The notes under the pieces are model-generated. The model had not been told where the DNA came from. It saw only the letters and a list, made by a program, of their open reading frames with translations, and made no database searches. From Methylobacteriaceae bacterium (lineage in GTDB: Bacteria > Pseudomonadota > Alphaproteobacteria > Rhizobiales > Beijerinckiaceae): 14,391 nt of DNA. Shown here piece after piece: positions 1 to 10,496 of this stretch (position 1 is its first letter; each line of letters starts with the position of its first letter). Made by a program: the position numbers and the translations under genes. The stretch spans positions 1-14,391 of the forward strand of contig JAFAPJ010000206.1 in the NCBI GenBank assembly GCA_019247255.1, in the 5' to 3' direction.

Positions 1-227
1 GGAGGAGGCGGCGGGATCACGATCTGTCTCACCTTCGCGGCGCCTTCGCTGATCGCGGCGCGCGCGACCGCCTCGGCGACCGACTCGGGCACGGCCGGTA
101 GCCCCGCGCGCAAGGACAGCTCCGCGAAGGTCGTTGCGGGCGCCGGGGCCCCGGCCTCGCGCGGACGCTCGGGGGACAGGAAGGCCATCGCAAGGACGAG
201 GGCGGTGGCGGCGAGGAGACGCAGCAT
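1..227 (-). CDS. Secreted hypothetical protein, N-terminal part only
   Basis: An open minus-strand frame runs from an ATG at 227 to the window edge, giving 75 codons with GC-rich third positions and no stop. The first 16 or so residues (MLRLLAATALVLAMAFL) look like a Sec signal peptide with one short basic n-region. The exported part is rich in Ala, Pro, Glu and Val and reaches a proline run (IPPPP) where the window cuts it. I do not recognise a family. It is transcribed divergently from the histidine kinase, so the two could share the regulatory gap at 228-445. No strong ribosome binding site is visible before the ATG. Confidence 0.6.
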   Translation of the reverse strand, partial: MLRLLAATALVLAMAFLSPERPREAGAPAPATTFAELSLRAGLPAVPESVAEAVARAAISEGAAKVRQIVIPPPP

Positions 228-320
228 GGAGGCGGTCCGGATCGGCCCGAGTGAGCCCGGGTCCGGTGAATCGCCCCTTGCCGGCGCGTTCCGGCATCGC
301 CGAAGGGTTGACGCCTCCTT

Positions 321-357
321 AGCGGCCGAATGTTCCGGGAACGATTCTCCGGCCGCT
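321..357. promoter_or_regulatory. Nested inverted repeat in the divergent gap
   Basis: Perfect 8-bp arms AGCGGCCG (321-328) and CGGCCGCT (350-357) enclose an inner dyad GTTCC-G-GGAAC (332-342), loosely extended by GAAT on the left and ATTC on the right. It lies between two divergent genes and is not followed by a T-run, so an operator or leader hairpin fits better than a terminator. A TTGACG hexamer at 308-313 could be a -35 element, but the hexamer 17 bp downstream (TGTTCC) is a poor -10. The remainder of 228-445 shows nothing else I can support. Confidence 0.35.
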
Positions 358-445
358 CTTGCTCCTTAGCCTCCCCTTAAGCCCGCTCTGTCACGGTGGA
401 TCGTCGAGCCCTGACGGGGGCGCGGGTCGGCCGCGCGTATCCGAG

Positions 446-2187
<1,742 letters not shown>

Positions 2188-2191
<4 letters not shown>

Positions 2192-2826
2192 CGATGGCGA
2201 GAAGCGCGACGCGGGGGCCGGTTGCAGGCGCCGTGCGGGGCCGGCCGGCGGCGGGGCCGGGCCTTGCGCTGCGCACCCTGCGCTTCCTCGCGCGCCACCC
2301 GCTGCCCGTGCTCGCGACGGTCGCGGCGCTCGGGCTCACGGGCGCCTTCGCGCATAACGTCCTTCTGCGGCAATCGGCGAAGCATCCGGCACCCCTCTTC
2401 GCCCGGGAGACGGCGCCGGTCGCTCCCGCGGCCGCACCGGCCGCTCTGCCGCCCCCGCGTCTCGAACCCGCAGCGGCGCCCCTGCCCGTGCCCCGACCCG
2501 ACCGCACGGGCTCGCTCGCGCCCGCCATCGAGCCTGCTCGCGCCGCGCCGGGCTCCGACGCGATCGGCGCCTTGATCCGCGCCGGCGATGGCCCGGCCCG
2601 CCCCGGCGAGGCCGCGAAGCCGATGGAGCCCGCCCGCATCGCCTCCGCCCAGCGCGCCCTGACCAAGCTCGGCTACGGGCCGCTCAAGGCGGACGGCCTT
2701 TTCGGCTCGTCCACCCGCGCCGCGCTGGAGCGCTTCGAGCGGGACCGCAGCCTGCCCGTCACCGGCCAGGTCGCGGGCCGTACCGCTCGCCAGCTCGCCT
2801 CCCTGTCCGGCATCGCCCTGGACTGA
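2188..2826 (+). CDS. Membrane-anchored peptidoglycan-binding-domain protein
   Basis: A 212-residue protein whose ATG overlaps the kinase stop (ATGA), preceded by an AGGA ribosome binding site about 7 nt upstream, so translation is probably coupled. Residues 1-36 are basic and cytoplasmic, about 38-55 form one membrane helix, about 70-135 are a low-complexity Ala/Pro linker that would cross the periplasm, and about 149-207 form a PG_binding_1-type domain (AQRALTKLGYGPLKADGLFG followed by STRAALERFE). No hydrolase or transpeptidase domain is attached. Family knowledge suggests the domain docks onto the cell wall; that it reports wall state to the kinase is only an inference from gene order. Confidence 0.85.
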
Positions 2827-2834
2827 GCGGCCGC

Positions 2835-3191
2835 GTGGCCCGCATCCGCTCGGACTTCTTCGTTGCGGCGCATCTCAGGCGCTGCGCGGTGGAAGGTGTC
2901 GACGCGGTGCTGCGCCGCCGGGGCGCCGCGGAAGCGGGCGCGATCTTCGTATCGGTCGACCGGCTGGACGGCACGATCGACCTCTACGGCCCGGCGCCCC
3001 AATCCCTCGTCGGCGAGGACAAAGGCGGCCGCGTCTTCGCGCCCGTGCTCACGGGCGCCGAGCCCGCGGCGATCGAGACCCGGATGCGGCGGGAGCTCGG
3101 CTTCGACCCGGACCTGTGGTGGATCGGCATCGATGACCGGCAAGGTCGCGCGCTTCTCGACCTCGCGGAGGATCCGGGAACCAAGCGTTAA
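2835..3191 (+). CDS. DUF1491 family protein
   Basis: A 118-residue protein starting at GTG 2835, 8 nt after the previous stop. It begins MARIRSDFFVAAHLRRC and contains GVDAVLRRRGAAEAGAIFV, which match the DUF1491 family as I remember it, a small cytoplasmic protein of alphaproteobacteria with no assigned function. There is no signal peptide or membrane segment. The C-terminal half (ETRMRRELGFDPDLWWIGID) is also family-like. Length is normal for the family. It probably belongs to the same transcript as the kinase and peptidoglycan-binding protein. Confidence 0.82.
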   Translation: MARIRSDFFVAAHLRRCAVEGVDAVLRRRGAAEAGAIFVSVDRLDGTIDLYGPAPQSLVGEDKGGRVFAPVLTGAEPAAIETRMRRELGFDPDLWWIGIDDRQGRALLDLAEDPGTKR

Positions 3192-3223
3192 CCATGCCGC
3201 GATCCAAATAGGTGCGTTCGGAC

Positions 3224-3237
3224 AAAGGAACGTTCCG
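3224..3237 (+). promoter_or_regulatory. Ribosome binding site overlapping a perfect palindrome
   Basis: AAAGGAA at 3224-3230 is a well-placed Shine-Dalgarno sequence for the ATG at 3238. It overlaps a perfect 10-bp palindrome GGAACGTTCC at 3227-3236. The palindrome could be chance, a protein site, or a small structure affecting initiation. Confidence 0.45.
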
Positions 3238-3444
3238 ATGGCACAGATGCAGATGGCGGAGGGCGGTCAGGTCCTGGCTTTCCAGGCCGCAAACCTGCGG
3301 TCGCGCCGGCCGAGGACCAGGGACGACGGGGAACGCGGCACGGTCCTGCTCTTCACCGGGGTGCGCTACTCGCGGCTGACGGACGAGCCCGCGGCCGCCG
3401 AGATCGCCGAATCCGAGCGCATGCCGGACGGCGAAACGCATTAG
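3238..3444 (+). CDS. Small conserved-looking protein with FTGVRYSR motif
   Basis: A 68-residue protein with an ATG start and the clearest ribosome binding site in the left half of the window. An N-terminal stretch (GGQVLAFQAANLRSRRPR) is followed by a basic/acidic linker and then TVLLFTGVRYSRL and an acidic tail. I recall short alphaproteobacterial proteins with a VLAF...RxR region followed by an (I/V)LFFTGVRYER-like motif, and this fits that pattern; no function is known to me. There are no cysteines, signal peptide or membrane segment. The longer open frame upstream of this ATG runs through the DUF1491 gene in another frame and is not coding. Confidence 0.72.
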   Translation: MAQMQMAEGGQVLAFQAANLRSRRPRTRDDGERGTVLLFTGVRYSRLTDEPAAAEIAESERMPDGETH

Positions 3445-3469
3445 CGGCATCTAGGGCGAAGCGGGCCAC

Positions 3470-4273
3470 GTGACGGGTCACGGCCGGGCGGGGCGCCGCC
3501 TCCTCGCCGCCTGCCTCGGCGCGACCGCGCTCGCCGGCTGCCTGGAGAAGGGCGATTTCGGGCGGGTGCGGCATTCGACCTGGAACGACATCGTGCTCGG
3601 CACGGGCTCGCTCGCGGCCGGCGTTCGCAGCGAGCCGGTCTCGCCCTTCCCGCTGACCGACGCCGAAGCGGAGCTGCGCGGCCGCGCCTGGCGCTTCCTG
3701 GTGCCCGCGCATAGCGGCGCCTATCTCGATCGCCTCCTCGCCGAGCTCGTGGCGACGCGTCTGCTGTCCCCCGACATGCGCTCGCCCGACATCGCGGCCT
3801 ATTTCGGGGCCCTCTCCGACAACGGCGCGATCTCGCCCTCCTCCCGCTACCGTCGGCTGGCCGAGGATGCCGCGGCCGATTCGCGCCTGCTCGATCCGCT
3901 CGCCCGGACGGCCGGACGGGTTCTCGCCGCCGACAAGGTCCGGCTCGCGGCGCTCGACCGCGCGGGTCTCGTGTCGGCCGGGGACGTCGCGGGCGCGAAG
4001 GCGCGCGTGCTCGAGAACCGCTGCCTCCTGGCCTGGGTCCGGCTCGCGCTTGCCGACCGGATCGCCTCCTACCGCTTCGCGCTCGAGCATCTCGTGATCG
4101 AATCGCCCGAGACCGCCGCCGTGCCGGCGGAGCGGGCCCTCTCGGGGCTCGCGGGCGCTGCGACGCTCCTCGACGGCCTCGCCCTGCCGCCCCTCGCGGC
4201 CTGCCTCGGGGACGGGCCGCTCGCGCCGGCCGCCGCGCCTGCCCCGCCGCCGCCGCTCGTCGCGAAGGGATAG
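3470..4273 (+). CDS. Lipoprotein of unknown function
   Basis: A 267-residue protein starting at GTG 3470. Residues 1-23 form a lipoprotein signal peptide (basic MTGHGRAGRR, hydrophobic LLAACLGATA) ending in the lipobox LAGC with Cys24. The mature part is mostly alpha-helical by composition: an Arg/Leu-rich block about 65-105 (RAWRFLVPAHSGAYLDRLLA), a conserved-looking RYRRLAEDAAADSRLL near 124-140, a long helical region about 150-205, and an Ala/Pro tail. I cannot assign a family. The ribosome binding site is weak. A hairpin begins 4 nt after its stop, so it is probably the last gene of the left-hand transcript. Confidence 0.75.
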   Translation: MTGHGRAGRRLLAACLGATALAGCLEKGDFGRVRHSTWNDIVLGTGSLAAGVRSEPVSPFPLTDAEAELRGRAWRFLVPAHSGAYLDRLLAELVATRLLSPDMRSPDIAAYFGALSDNGAISPSSRYRRLAEDAAADSRLLDPLARTAGRVLAADKVRLAALDRAGLVSAGDVAGAKARVLENRCLLAWVRLALADRIASYRFALEHLVIESPETAAVPAERALSGLAGAATLLDGLALPPLAACLGDGPLAPAAAPAPPPPLVAKG

Positions 4274-4277
4274 CGCC

Positions 4278-4297
4278 GGTCCGTTCCGGAGCGGACC
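4278..4297 (+). terminator. Candidate hairpin terminator
   Basis: GGTCCG (4278-4283) pairs with CGGACC (4292-4297); including a U-G and a U-A pair the stem reaches 8 bp around a CCGG loop. It starts 4 nt after the lipoprotein stop and precedes the oxidase operon. Only CTTC follows, with no U-run, so intrinsic termination would be weak at best. Confidence 0.4.
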
Positions 4298-4402
4298 TTC
4301 GCGCGCGGCACGCCATGAGCGATCCCGGAAGGCGAACGAACCCGCTAAGCTCGGCTGCGTTCAAGGTTGAGCGACCGAGACAAGGTCCGTTCGGGGAGTG
4401 GC

Positions 4403-6118
4403 GTGGGGCTCAAGGCGTACGCGTTCGAGACGAGCATCCGGGGCGCCCTGGTGGCGGGCGCCCTCCTAGGGTCGCAGACGGCGCGTGCCGACCCACCCGC
4501 GCTCGGGTTGGAGACTATCGGCCGGCTGGAGCTCGCCTGGACCTTCCGGACCGGCAATCCGCGGGGCCACGCCGGAGCGCCGGCCGTCTCGGGCGACAGC
4601 ATCTTCGTTCTGACGCCGTTCCCGCACGCGCTCGTCGCCCTTGATCTGCAGGGCCACGAACGCTGGCGCGTCGTGCCCGACTCGGATCCGCGCGCGGAAG
4701 GGCTCGCGACGGGAGGCGGCGTCACGGACGGCCCGGTTCTCGCGGGCGGTCGCCTCTACCTGACGACGCTCGACGGCCACGCGATGGCGGTCGAGGCGGC
4801 GACAGGTCGGGTGGCCTGGGACAGGGCGGTCGCGAGCCTGGACGCCGGAGAGACCCTCCGCAACGCGCCGCTCGTCCAGGGCGGCCGAGTCTATGTCGGC
4901 TCGGCCGGCGACGATGCCGGCGCCCGCGGCTGGCTCGCCGCGCTCGATTCCGGGACAGGCCGGGAGCTCTGGCGCCGCTTGTCCACGGGGCCCGACGGGG
5001 AGGTCGGCATCGGGCCGCAATTCCGCTCGGCCTATCCGACCGAGGCGGGCGCGGATCTCGGGGTCCGGACCTGGCCGCCCGAGGCCTGGCGGCAGGGCGG
5101 CGGGTCGCCAGGGCCGATCCTGGCGGATGCCGAGCTCGGTGTCGTCGTCTACGGCACCGGTCATCCCGCTCCCTGGAACCCGGACCAGCGGCCCGGCTCC
5201 AACCGCTGGACGTCGGGCCTCTTCGCCCGGGATGCGGCGACGGGCGCGGCCCGCTGGTTCACGCCCACGAACCCGCATGACGAGCACGCCTACGGGGCCG
5301 CGAGCCCGAACCTCCTCGTCGACCGGCCCTGGCGCGGCGTCGACCGCAAGCTCCTCGTCCACCCGGACCCGAACGGCTTCCTCCAGGTGCTCGACCGCGA
5401 GACCGGCCTGATCCTGTCCGCGAAGCCGATCGTGCCGACGAACGCGGTCTCGGGCTTGGATGCGGGATCGGGAGCCCCGGTCCGGGCCGACGCGAAGCGG
5501 ACCCATGCCGACACGATGACTCGCGACATTTGCCCGGCCTGGACGGGCCCGGTTCTCGCCGAGCCCGCCTTGTCGGCCGAGACCGGGTTCGTGCTCCTGC
5601 CGACGAGCCGCCTGTGCATGGATCTCGAGCCCCGCGATTCCGGCGTCATCCCGGGCACGCTCTCGATCGGCGCCAATGTCCGCTTGAAGGTCCCGGCCGG
5701 CCCTGCGGGCGCGCTTGTCGCCTGGGACCTCGAGCGCGAGGCGCCCGCCTGGACGGCCGAGGAGCCGCTGCCGCTCGCCGGCGGCGTCCTCGCGACGGGC
5801 GGGCTCGCGATCTACGGGACCCTCGACGGGCGGCTCAAGGCGCTCGATGCGAGAAGCGGACGCTCGCTCTGGGAGTATCGTGCGCCGAGCGGGATCATCG
5901 GCCGGCCCGTCGCGTTCACGGGTCCGGACGGGCGCGCCTATCTCGCGGTCCTGGCCGGCGTCGGCGGGCCGCTCGGCCAGGCGGCGCGCGGCGGGATCGA
6001 CGTGCGGGACGCGACCGCCGCGGGCGGGCTCGCCAACGCGGTGCGCCAGGCTGCCTATCGCGACATCCTCGGGCAAGGGGACGAGAGCGGAAGCCTGCTC
6101 GTCTTCCGCCTGCCGTGA
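4403..6118 (+). CDS. Degenerate quinoprotein alcohol dehydrogenase-like propeller
   Basis: A 571-residue exported protein aligning along its whole length to MxaF/XoxF-type quinoproteins: propeller motifs such as LAALDSGTGRELW and LKALDARSGRSLW, the block YGTGxPAPWNPDQRPGxNRWT, the central RDICPA and GYGTLDG-like IYGTLDGRLKALD, and a C-terminal LLVFRL. Active-site positions are changed: Asp171 where the family has the metal ligand Glu, His254 for the ligand Asn in GTGN, Ala296 for the catalytic Asp and Gly298 for the extra XoxF Asp (EWDYD reads EHAYG), Pro323 for the Arg in DRNG. The NWGW tryptophans and vicinal CysCys are absent. It is therefore probably not a normal PQQ dehydrogenase. The GTG at 4403 (GGGGAG 4 nt upstream) gives a signal peptide ending ARA/D; a TTG at 4367 is an alternative. 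First gene of the oxidase operon. Confidence 0.85.
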   Translation: MGLKAYAFETSIRGALVAGALLGSQTARADPPALGLETIGRLELAWTFRTGNPRGHAGAPAVSGDSIFVLTPFPHALVALDLQGHERWRVVPDSDPRAEGLATGGGVTDGPVLAGGRLYLTTLDGHAMAVEAATGRVAWDRAVASLDAGETLRNAPLVQGGRVYVGSAGDDAGARGWLAALDSGTGRELWRRLSTGPDGEVGIGPQFRSAYPTEAGADLGVRTWPPEAWRQGGGSPGPILADAELGVVVYGTGHPAPWNPDQRPGSNRWTSGLFARDAATGAARWFTPTNPHDEHAYGAASPNLLVDRPWRGVDRKLLVHPDPNGFLQVLDRETGLILSAKPIVPTNAVSGLDAGSGAPVRADAKRTHADTMTRDICPAWTGPVLAEPALSAETGFVLLPTSRLCMDLEPRDSGVIPGTLSIGANVRLKVPAGPAGALVAWDLEREAPAWTAEEPLPLAGGVLATGGLAIYGTLDGRLKALDARSGRSLWEYRAPSGIIGRPVAFTGPDGRAYLAVLAGVGGPLGQAARGGIDVRDATAAGGLANAVRQAAYRDILGQGDESGSLLVFRLP

Positions 6119-6651
6119 GGGCGCTGGCCCCGGCCGTTCTCGCCGCGCTCGCCTTCGCGGGCTGCCAGCGGGAAACCCGCGATTTCCGCACCGACCCGCC
6201 CGTTCTCGCTGCCCTCGACGACGTTGCGCCTCTACCCAACCGCATCGGCGGCGCCCCGCCGGACGTCTACGTCGCGCTCGGCCAGCCTTACCAGGCGAAC
6301 GCTTACGCTCTGTCCGAAGGCAAGCGCCTCTACGACGGCATGAATTGCAAGGGCTGCCACGCGGATGGCGGCGGCGGAACCGGCCCCGCCTTGCTCGACG
6401 GCTGGTGGCGCTACGGCCCGGACATCGTCTCCCTTTACGTGACGCTCCGGGATGGCCGGCCGCGGGGCATGCCGAGCTATGCCGACAAGCTCAACTCCGA
6501 GCAGCTCTGGCAGGTCGCGGCCTACGTCCAGACGATCGGGTCCTACCGCGCGGCAACGGCCGCGACGAGCCGCAACGACCAGATGCAGTCGCGTCCCTCC
6601 GAGAACCGAGGTCCGGCACGGGCGCCGCTGACGGAGCCGCCCAGCCGATGA
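6115..6651 (+). CDS. Lipoprotein cytochrome c, one heme
   Basis: A 178-residue protein whose GTG overlaps the propeller stop (GTGA). Residues 1-16 are a signal peptide ending in the lipobox AFAGC (Cys17), so it should be anchored to a membrane on the periplasmic side. A class I cytochrome c domain spans about 62-143: heme motif C78-K-G-C-H82, GTGPALLDGWWRYG, and axial ligand Met119 in RGMPSY, then the typical C-terminal helix LWQVAAYVQTI. A disordered polar tail of about 30 residues follows. By position between the propeller and subunit II it is a likely electron carrier to the CuA/heme c end of the oxidase. It overlaps subunit II by ATGA. Confidence 0.9.
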   Translation: MRALAPAVLAALAFAGCQRETRDFRTDPPVLAALDDVAPLPNRIGGAPPDVYVALGQPYQANAYALSEGKRLYDGMNCKGCHADGGGGTGPALLDGWWRYGPDIVSLYVTLRDGRPRGMPSYADKLNSEQLWQVAAYVQTIGSYRAATAATSRNDQMQSRPSENRGPARAPLTEPPSR

Positions 6652-7654
6652 GGGCGGGTCGCCGTCTCGCCATCGGCGTCGGGCTCGGACTCGGACTGGG
6701 CGGCTGTTCCGGCTCCCAATCCGCGCTCGACGCTCATGGCGCCCAGGCGAGCGCGCTGCGCGACCTAATGGGCCTCTTCACGGTCGTCTGCGGGACCGTC
6801 TGGCTTCTGGTGCTTCTCGCGCTCGCCGTCGCGGTCTGGCGCCGGCGGGCGTCCGGACGCGAGCCTGCCGAGCCTGGCGCTACGAGCGAGCGGCGGCTCG
6901 GGATCGTGGTCGGCGTCGCGGTCGCCTTGACCGTGCTCACGATCACGGGGCTGACCTTCGCGAGCTACCGGACGACGCGCGGGCTGACCGGCATCGCGGA
7001 CGAAGGCGTCACCATCCGGCTGCGCGGCTATCAGTGGTGGTGGGAGGCGACCTACCAGGACCAGGCGCCGGAGCGCGTCTTCCGCACCGCGAACGAGCTG
7101 CGCATCCCGGTCGGACGTCCGGTCCGGGTCGAGCTTGCCGGGGTCGACGTAATCCACTCCTTCTGGGTGCCGAGCCTCGCGGGCAAGCAGGACATCATCC
7201 CCGGGCGTCAGAACGAGATCACGCTGAAAGCCGAGCGGCCCGGCATCTATCGCGGGCAATGCGCGGAGTTCTGCGGCCTGCAGCACGCGCACATGGCGTT
7301 TCTCGTCATCGCGGAGCTGCCCGAGAACTACGAGGCCTGGCGGAGCGCGCAGCTTCGCGCGGCCGAGCCGCCCGCCGATCCCGAGGCGGCCCGGGGCCGC
7401 GACGTGTTCCTGGCGAAGTCCTGCAAGGCCTGCCACGCGATCCGCGGCACGCCCGCCGGCGGCGTCCTCGGCCCCGACCTGACACACGTGGCGAGCCGGG
7501 AGACCATCGCGGCCGGGCTGCTGCCGACGACCCGCGGCTCGCTCGCCGCCTGGGTCGCCGATCCGCAAACCGTGAAGCCCGGCTCCAAGATGCCTCTCGT
7601 TCCCCTGGACGCGGACGAGCTTCGCGCCGTCTCGGCCTATCTGGCGAGCCTCAA

Positions 7655-7658
<4 letters not shown>
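6648..7658 (+). CDS. coxB: Cytochrome c oxidase subunit II with fused cytochrome c (caa3 type)
   Basis: A 336-residue subunit II. It starts with a probable lipoprotein signal (LGGC, Cys20), then two membrane helices (about 36-64 and 84-106). The cupredoxin domain carries QWWWEATY and a complete CuA site: His170 and the CAEFCGLQHAHM block giving Cys205, Glu207, Cys209, His213 and Met216. A C-terminal cytochrome c domain has C259-K-A-C-H263 and axial Met315 in SKMPL. Fusion of CuA and cytochrome c defines caa3-type oxidases, in which the fused heme passes electrons from a cytochrome c to CuA. Length and domain order are normal for that type. It overlaps the genes on both sides (ATGA before, GTGA after). 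Confidence 0.95.
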
Positions 7659-9564
<1,906 letters not shown>

Positions 9565-9568
<4 letters not shown>

Positions 9569-10167
9569 GGGAGCGCGTCGCGATCGATCTCGCGCATCTG
9601 CCGCTTCACGGCCGCTCGACCGCGAGCCCGACCTGGTGGGGCACCCTTGCCTTCATGCTGCTCGAGGGTTCGGGCTTCGCCCTCGCGATCGCGGTCTACC
9701 TCTACCTGCTCTCGAACGCCCCCGAATGGCCGATCGGCGCGCCCGCTCCCGATCTCGGGCCGGGGATCGCGCTCACCGCCCTTCTGCTCGCGAGCCTCGT
9801 CCCGAACCATCTCGTCGCGCGCTGGGCCGCGAAGGACGACATCCGCCGCACGCGGATCGGGCTCCTCGTCATGTGCGCCTTGGGCGTCGCTCCCTGCATC
9901 CTGCGCATCTTCGAGTTCCGCGCGCTGAACGTCTCCTGGGACGACAACGCCTACGGCTCGATCCTGTGGCTGCTTCTCGGGCTCCACACGACCCACCTCT
10001 TGACCGATCTCGGCGACACGATCGTGCTGACCGCGCTCATGTTCACGCGCCACGGGCGGAACAGGCGACGGTTCGGCGACGTCGAGGACAACGCGGTCTA
10101 TTGGGACTTCGTCGTGCTCGCCTGGCTGCCCATCTTCGCCTGCATCTACGGAGTGCCGCGGCTGTGA
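9565..10167 (+). CDS. coxC: Cytochrome c oxidase subunit III, short five-helix form
   Basis: A 200-residue subunit III. The GTG at 9565 overlaps the coxA stop and has a strong GGAGG at 9553-9557. Hydrophobic segments at about 25-47, 62-80, 98-116, 128-156 and 178-197 suggest five helices, against seven in the mitochondrial-type subunit; the first two are missing, as in many bacterial caa3/bo3 relatives. Glu34 in FMLLEGSGF corresponds to the conserved helix glutamate, and GLHTTHLLTD matches the GxHxxHV signature. Subunit III usually stabilises subunit I and supports proton uptake into the D-channel, whose entrance in this subunit I is altered. GTGA overlap with the next gene. Confidence 0.88.
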
Positions 10168-10496
10168 GCGCGGGCACGATCCGTCGGGGCGAGCGCCTGG
10201 CGCCGGCCGGGCTCGCGGTGGGCCCGATCGCCTGGGCGCTCAGCACGCAGGTCGGCCTCGCGCTACCCGCGCAGCAATGCGCGGGCGCTGGATGGCCCTG
10301 GGGTCTCGTTGCCGCGCTCGCCGGCGCGGCGCTGACCGCGGGAGCTGGTCTCGTGTCCTGGCGCGCGTCGGGCCGCGCGCCGTCGCGCGCGATGAGCTTC
10401 TGGGCCCGGGTCAGCGCGCTCGCGGCCGCGCTCTTCGTCTTCGCCTTGATCCTGCAGGGCCTCTCGTCCTGGATGCTGACCGGATGCGAGCGCTAG
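10164..10496 (+). CDS. Small three-helix membrane protein in the oxidase operon
   Basis: A 110-residue protein with a GTG start overlapping coxC (GTGA) and an end overlapping the assembly-factor gene by 13 nt. It has three predicted membrane helices (about 13-34, 46-66 and 80-105), a loop with Cys39 and Trp44, and a C-terminal Cys108. I see no copper-binding CxxxC or Met-rich motif and no match to the usual subunit IV. Its fixed place between subunit III and the assembly factor, with coupled translation, points to an accessory subunit or assembly helper of the oxidase. That role is inferred from position only. Confidence 0.75.
   Translation: MSAGTIRRGERLAPAGLAVGPIAWALSTQVGLALPAQQCAGAGWPWGLVAALAGAALTAGAGLVSWRASGRAPSRAMSFWARVSALAAALFVFALILQGLSSWMLTGCER

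Noticed and set aside
134..322. 62-codon plus-strand open frame opposite the secreted-protein gene
   Set aside because: Arg/Gly/Pro-rich product typical of a shadow frame, with a better signal-peptide gene on the other strand.
338..364. EcfG-type promoter using GGAAC at 338-342
   Set aside because: No GTT occurs at the required 16-17 bp spacing.
3470..3481. Inverted repeat GTGAC-GG-GTCAC at the lipoprotein start
   Set aside because: Short, lies in the coding start itself and has no supporting context; likely chance.
4337..4361. EcfG-like promoter CGAAC-N16-CGTT before the oxidase operon
   Set aside because: The -35 has a mismatch to GGAAC and short motifs of this kind are common by chance; not enough to call without a mapped transcription start.
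4315..4644. Plus-strand open frame beginning at ATG 4315
   Set aside because: It runs into the propeller gene in another frame and gives an Arg/Pro/Gly-rich product without homology features.
4466..6076. 536-codon open frame on the minus strand opposite the propeller gene
   Set aside because: High GC removes stop codons from antisense frames; the plus strand carries an unmistakable quinoprotein fold and the antisense product is Arg/Gly/Ala-rich with no domain.
7034..7654. Long upstream extension of the coxA reading frame into coxB
   Set aside because: The translation is Arg-rich and unrelated to oxidases until the GTG at 7655; coxB is clearly coded in another frame here.
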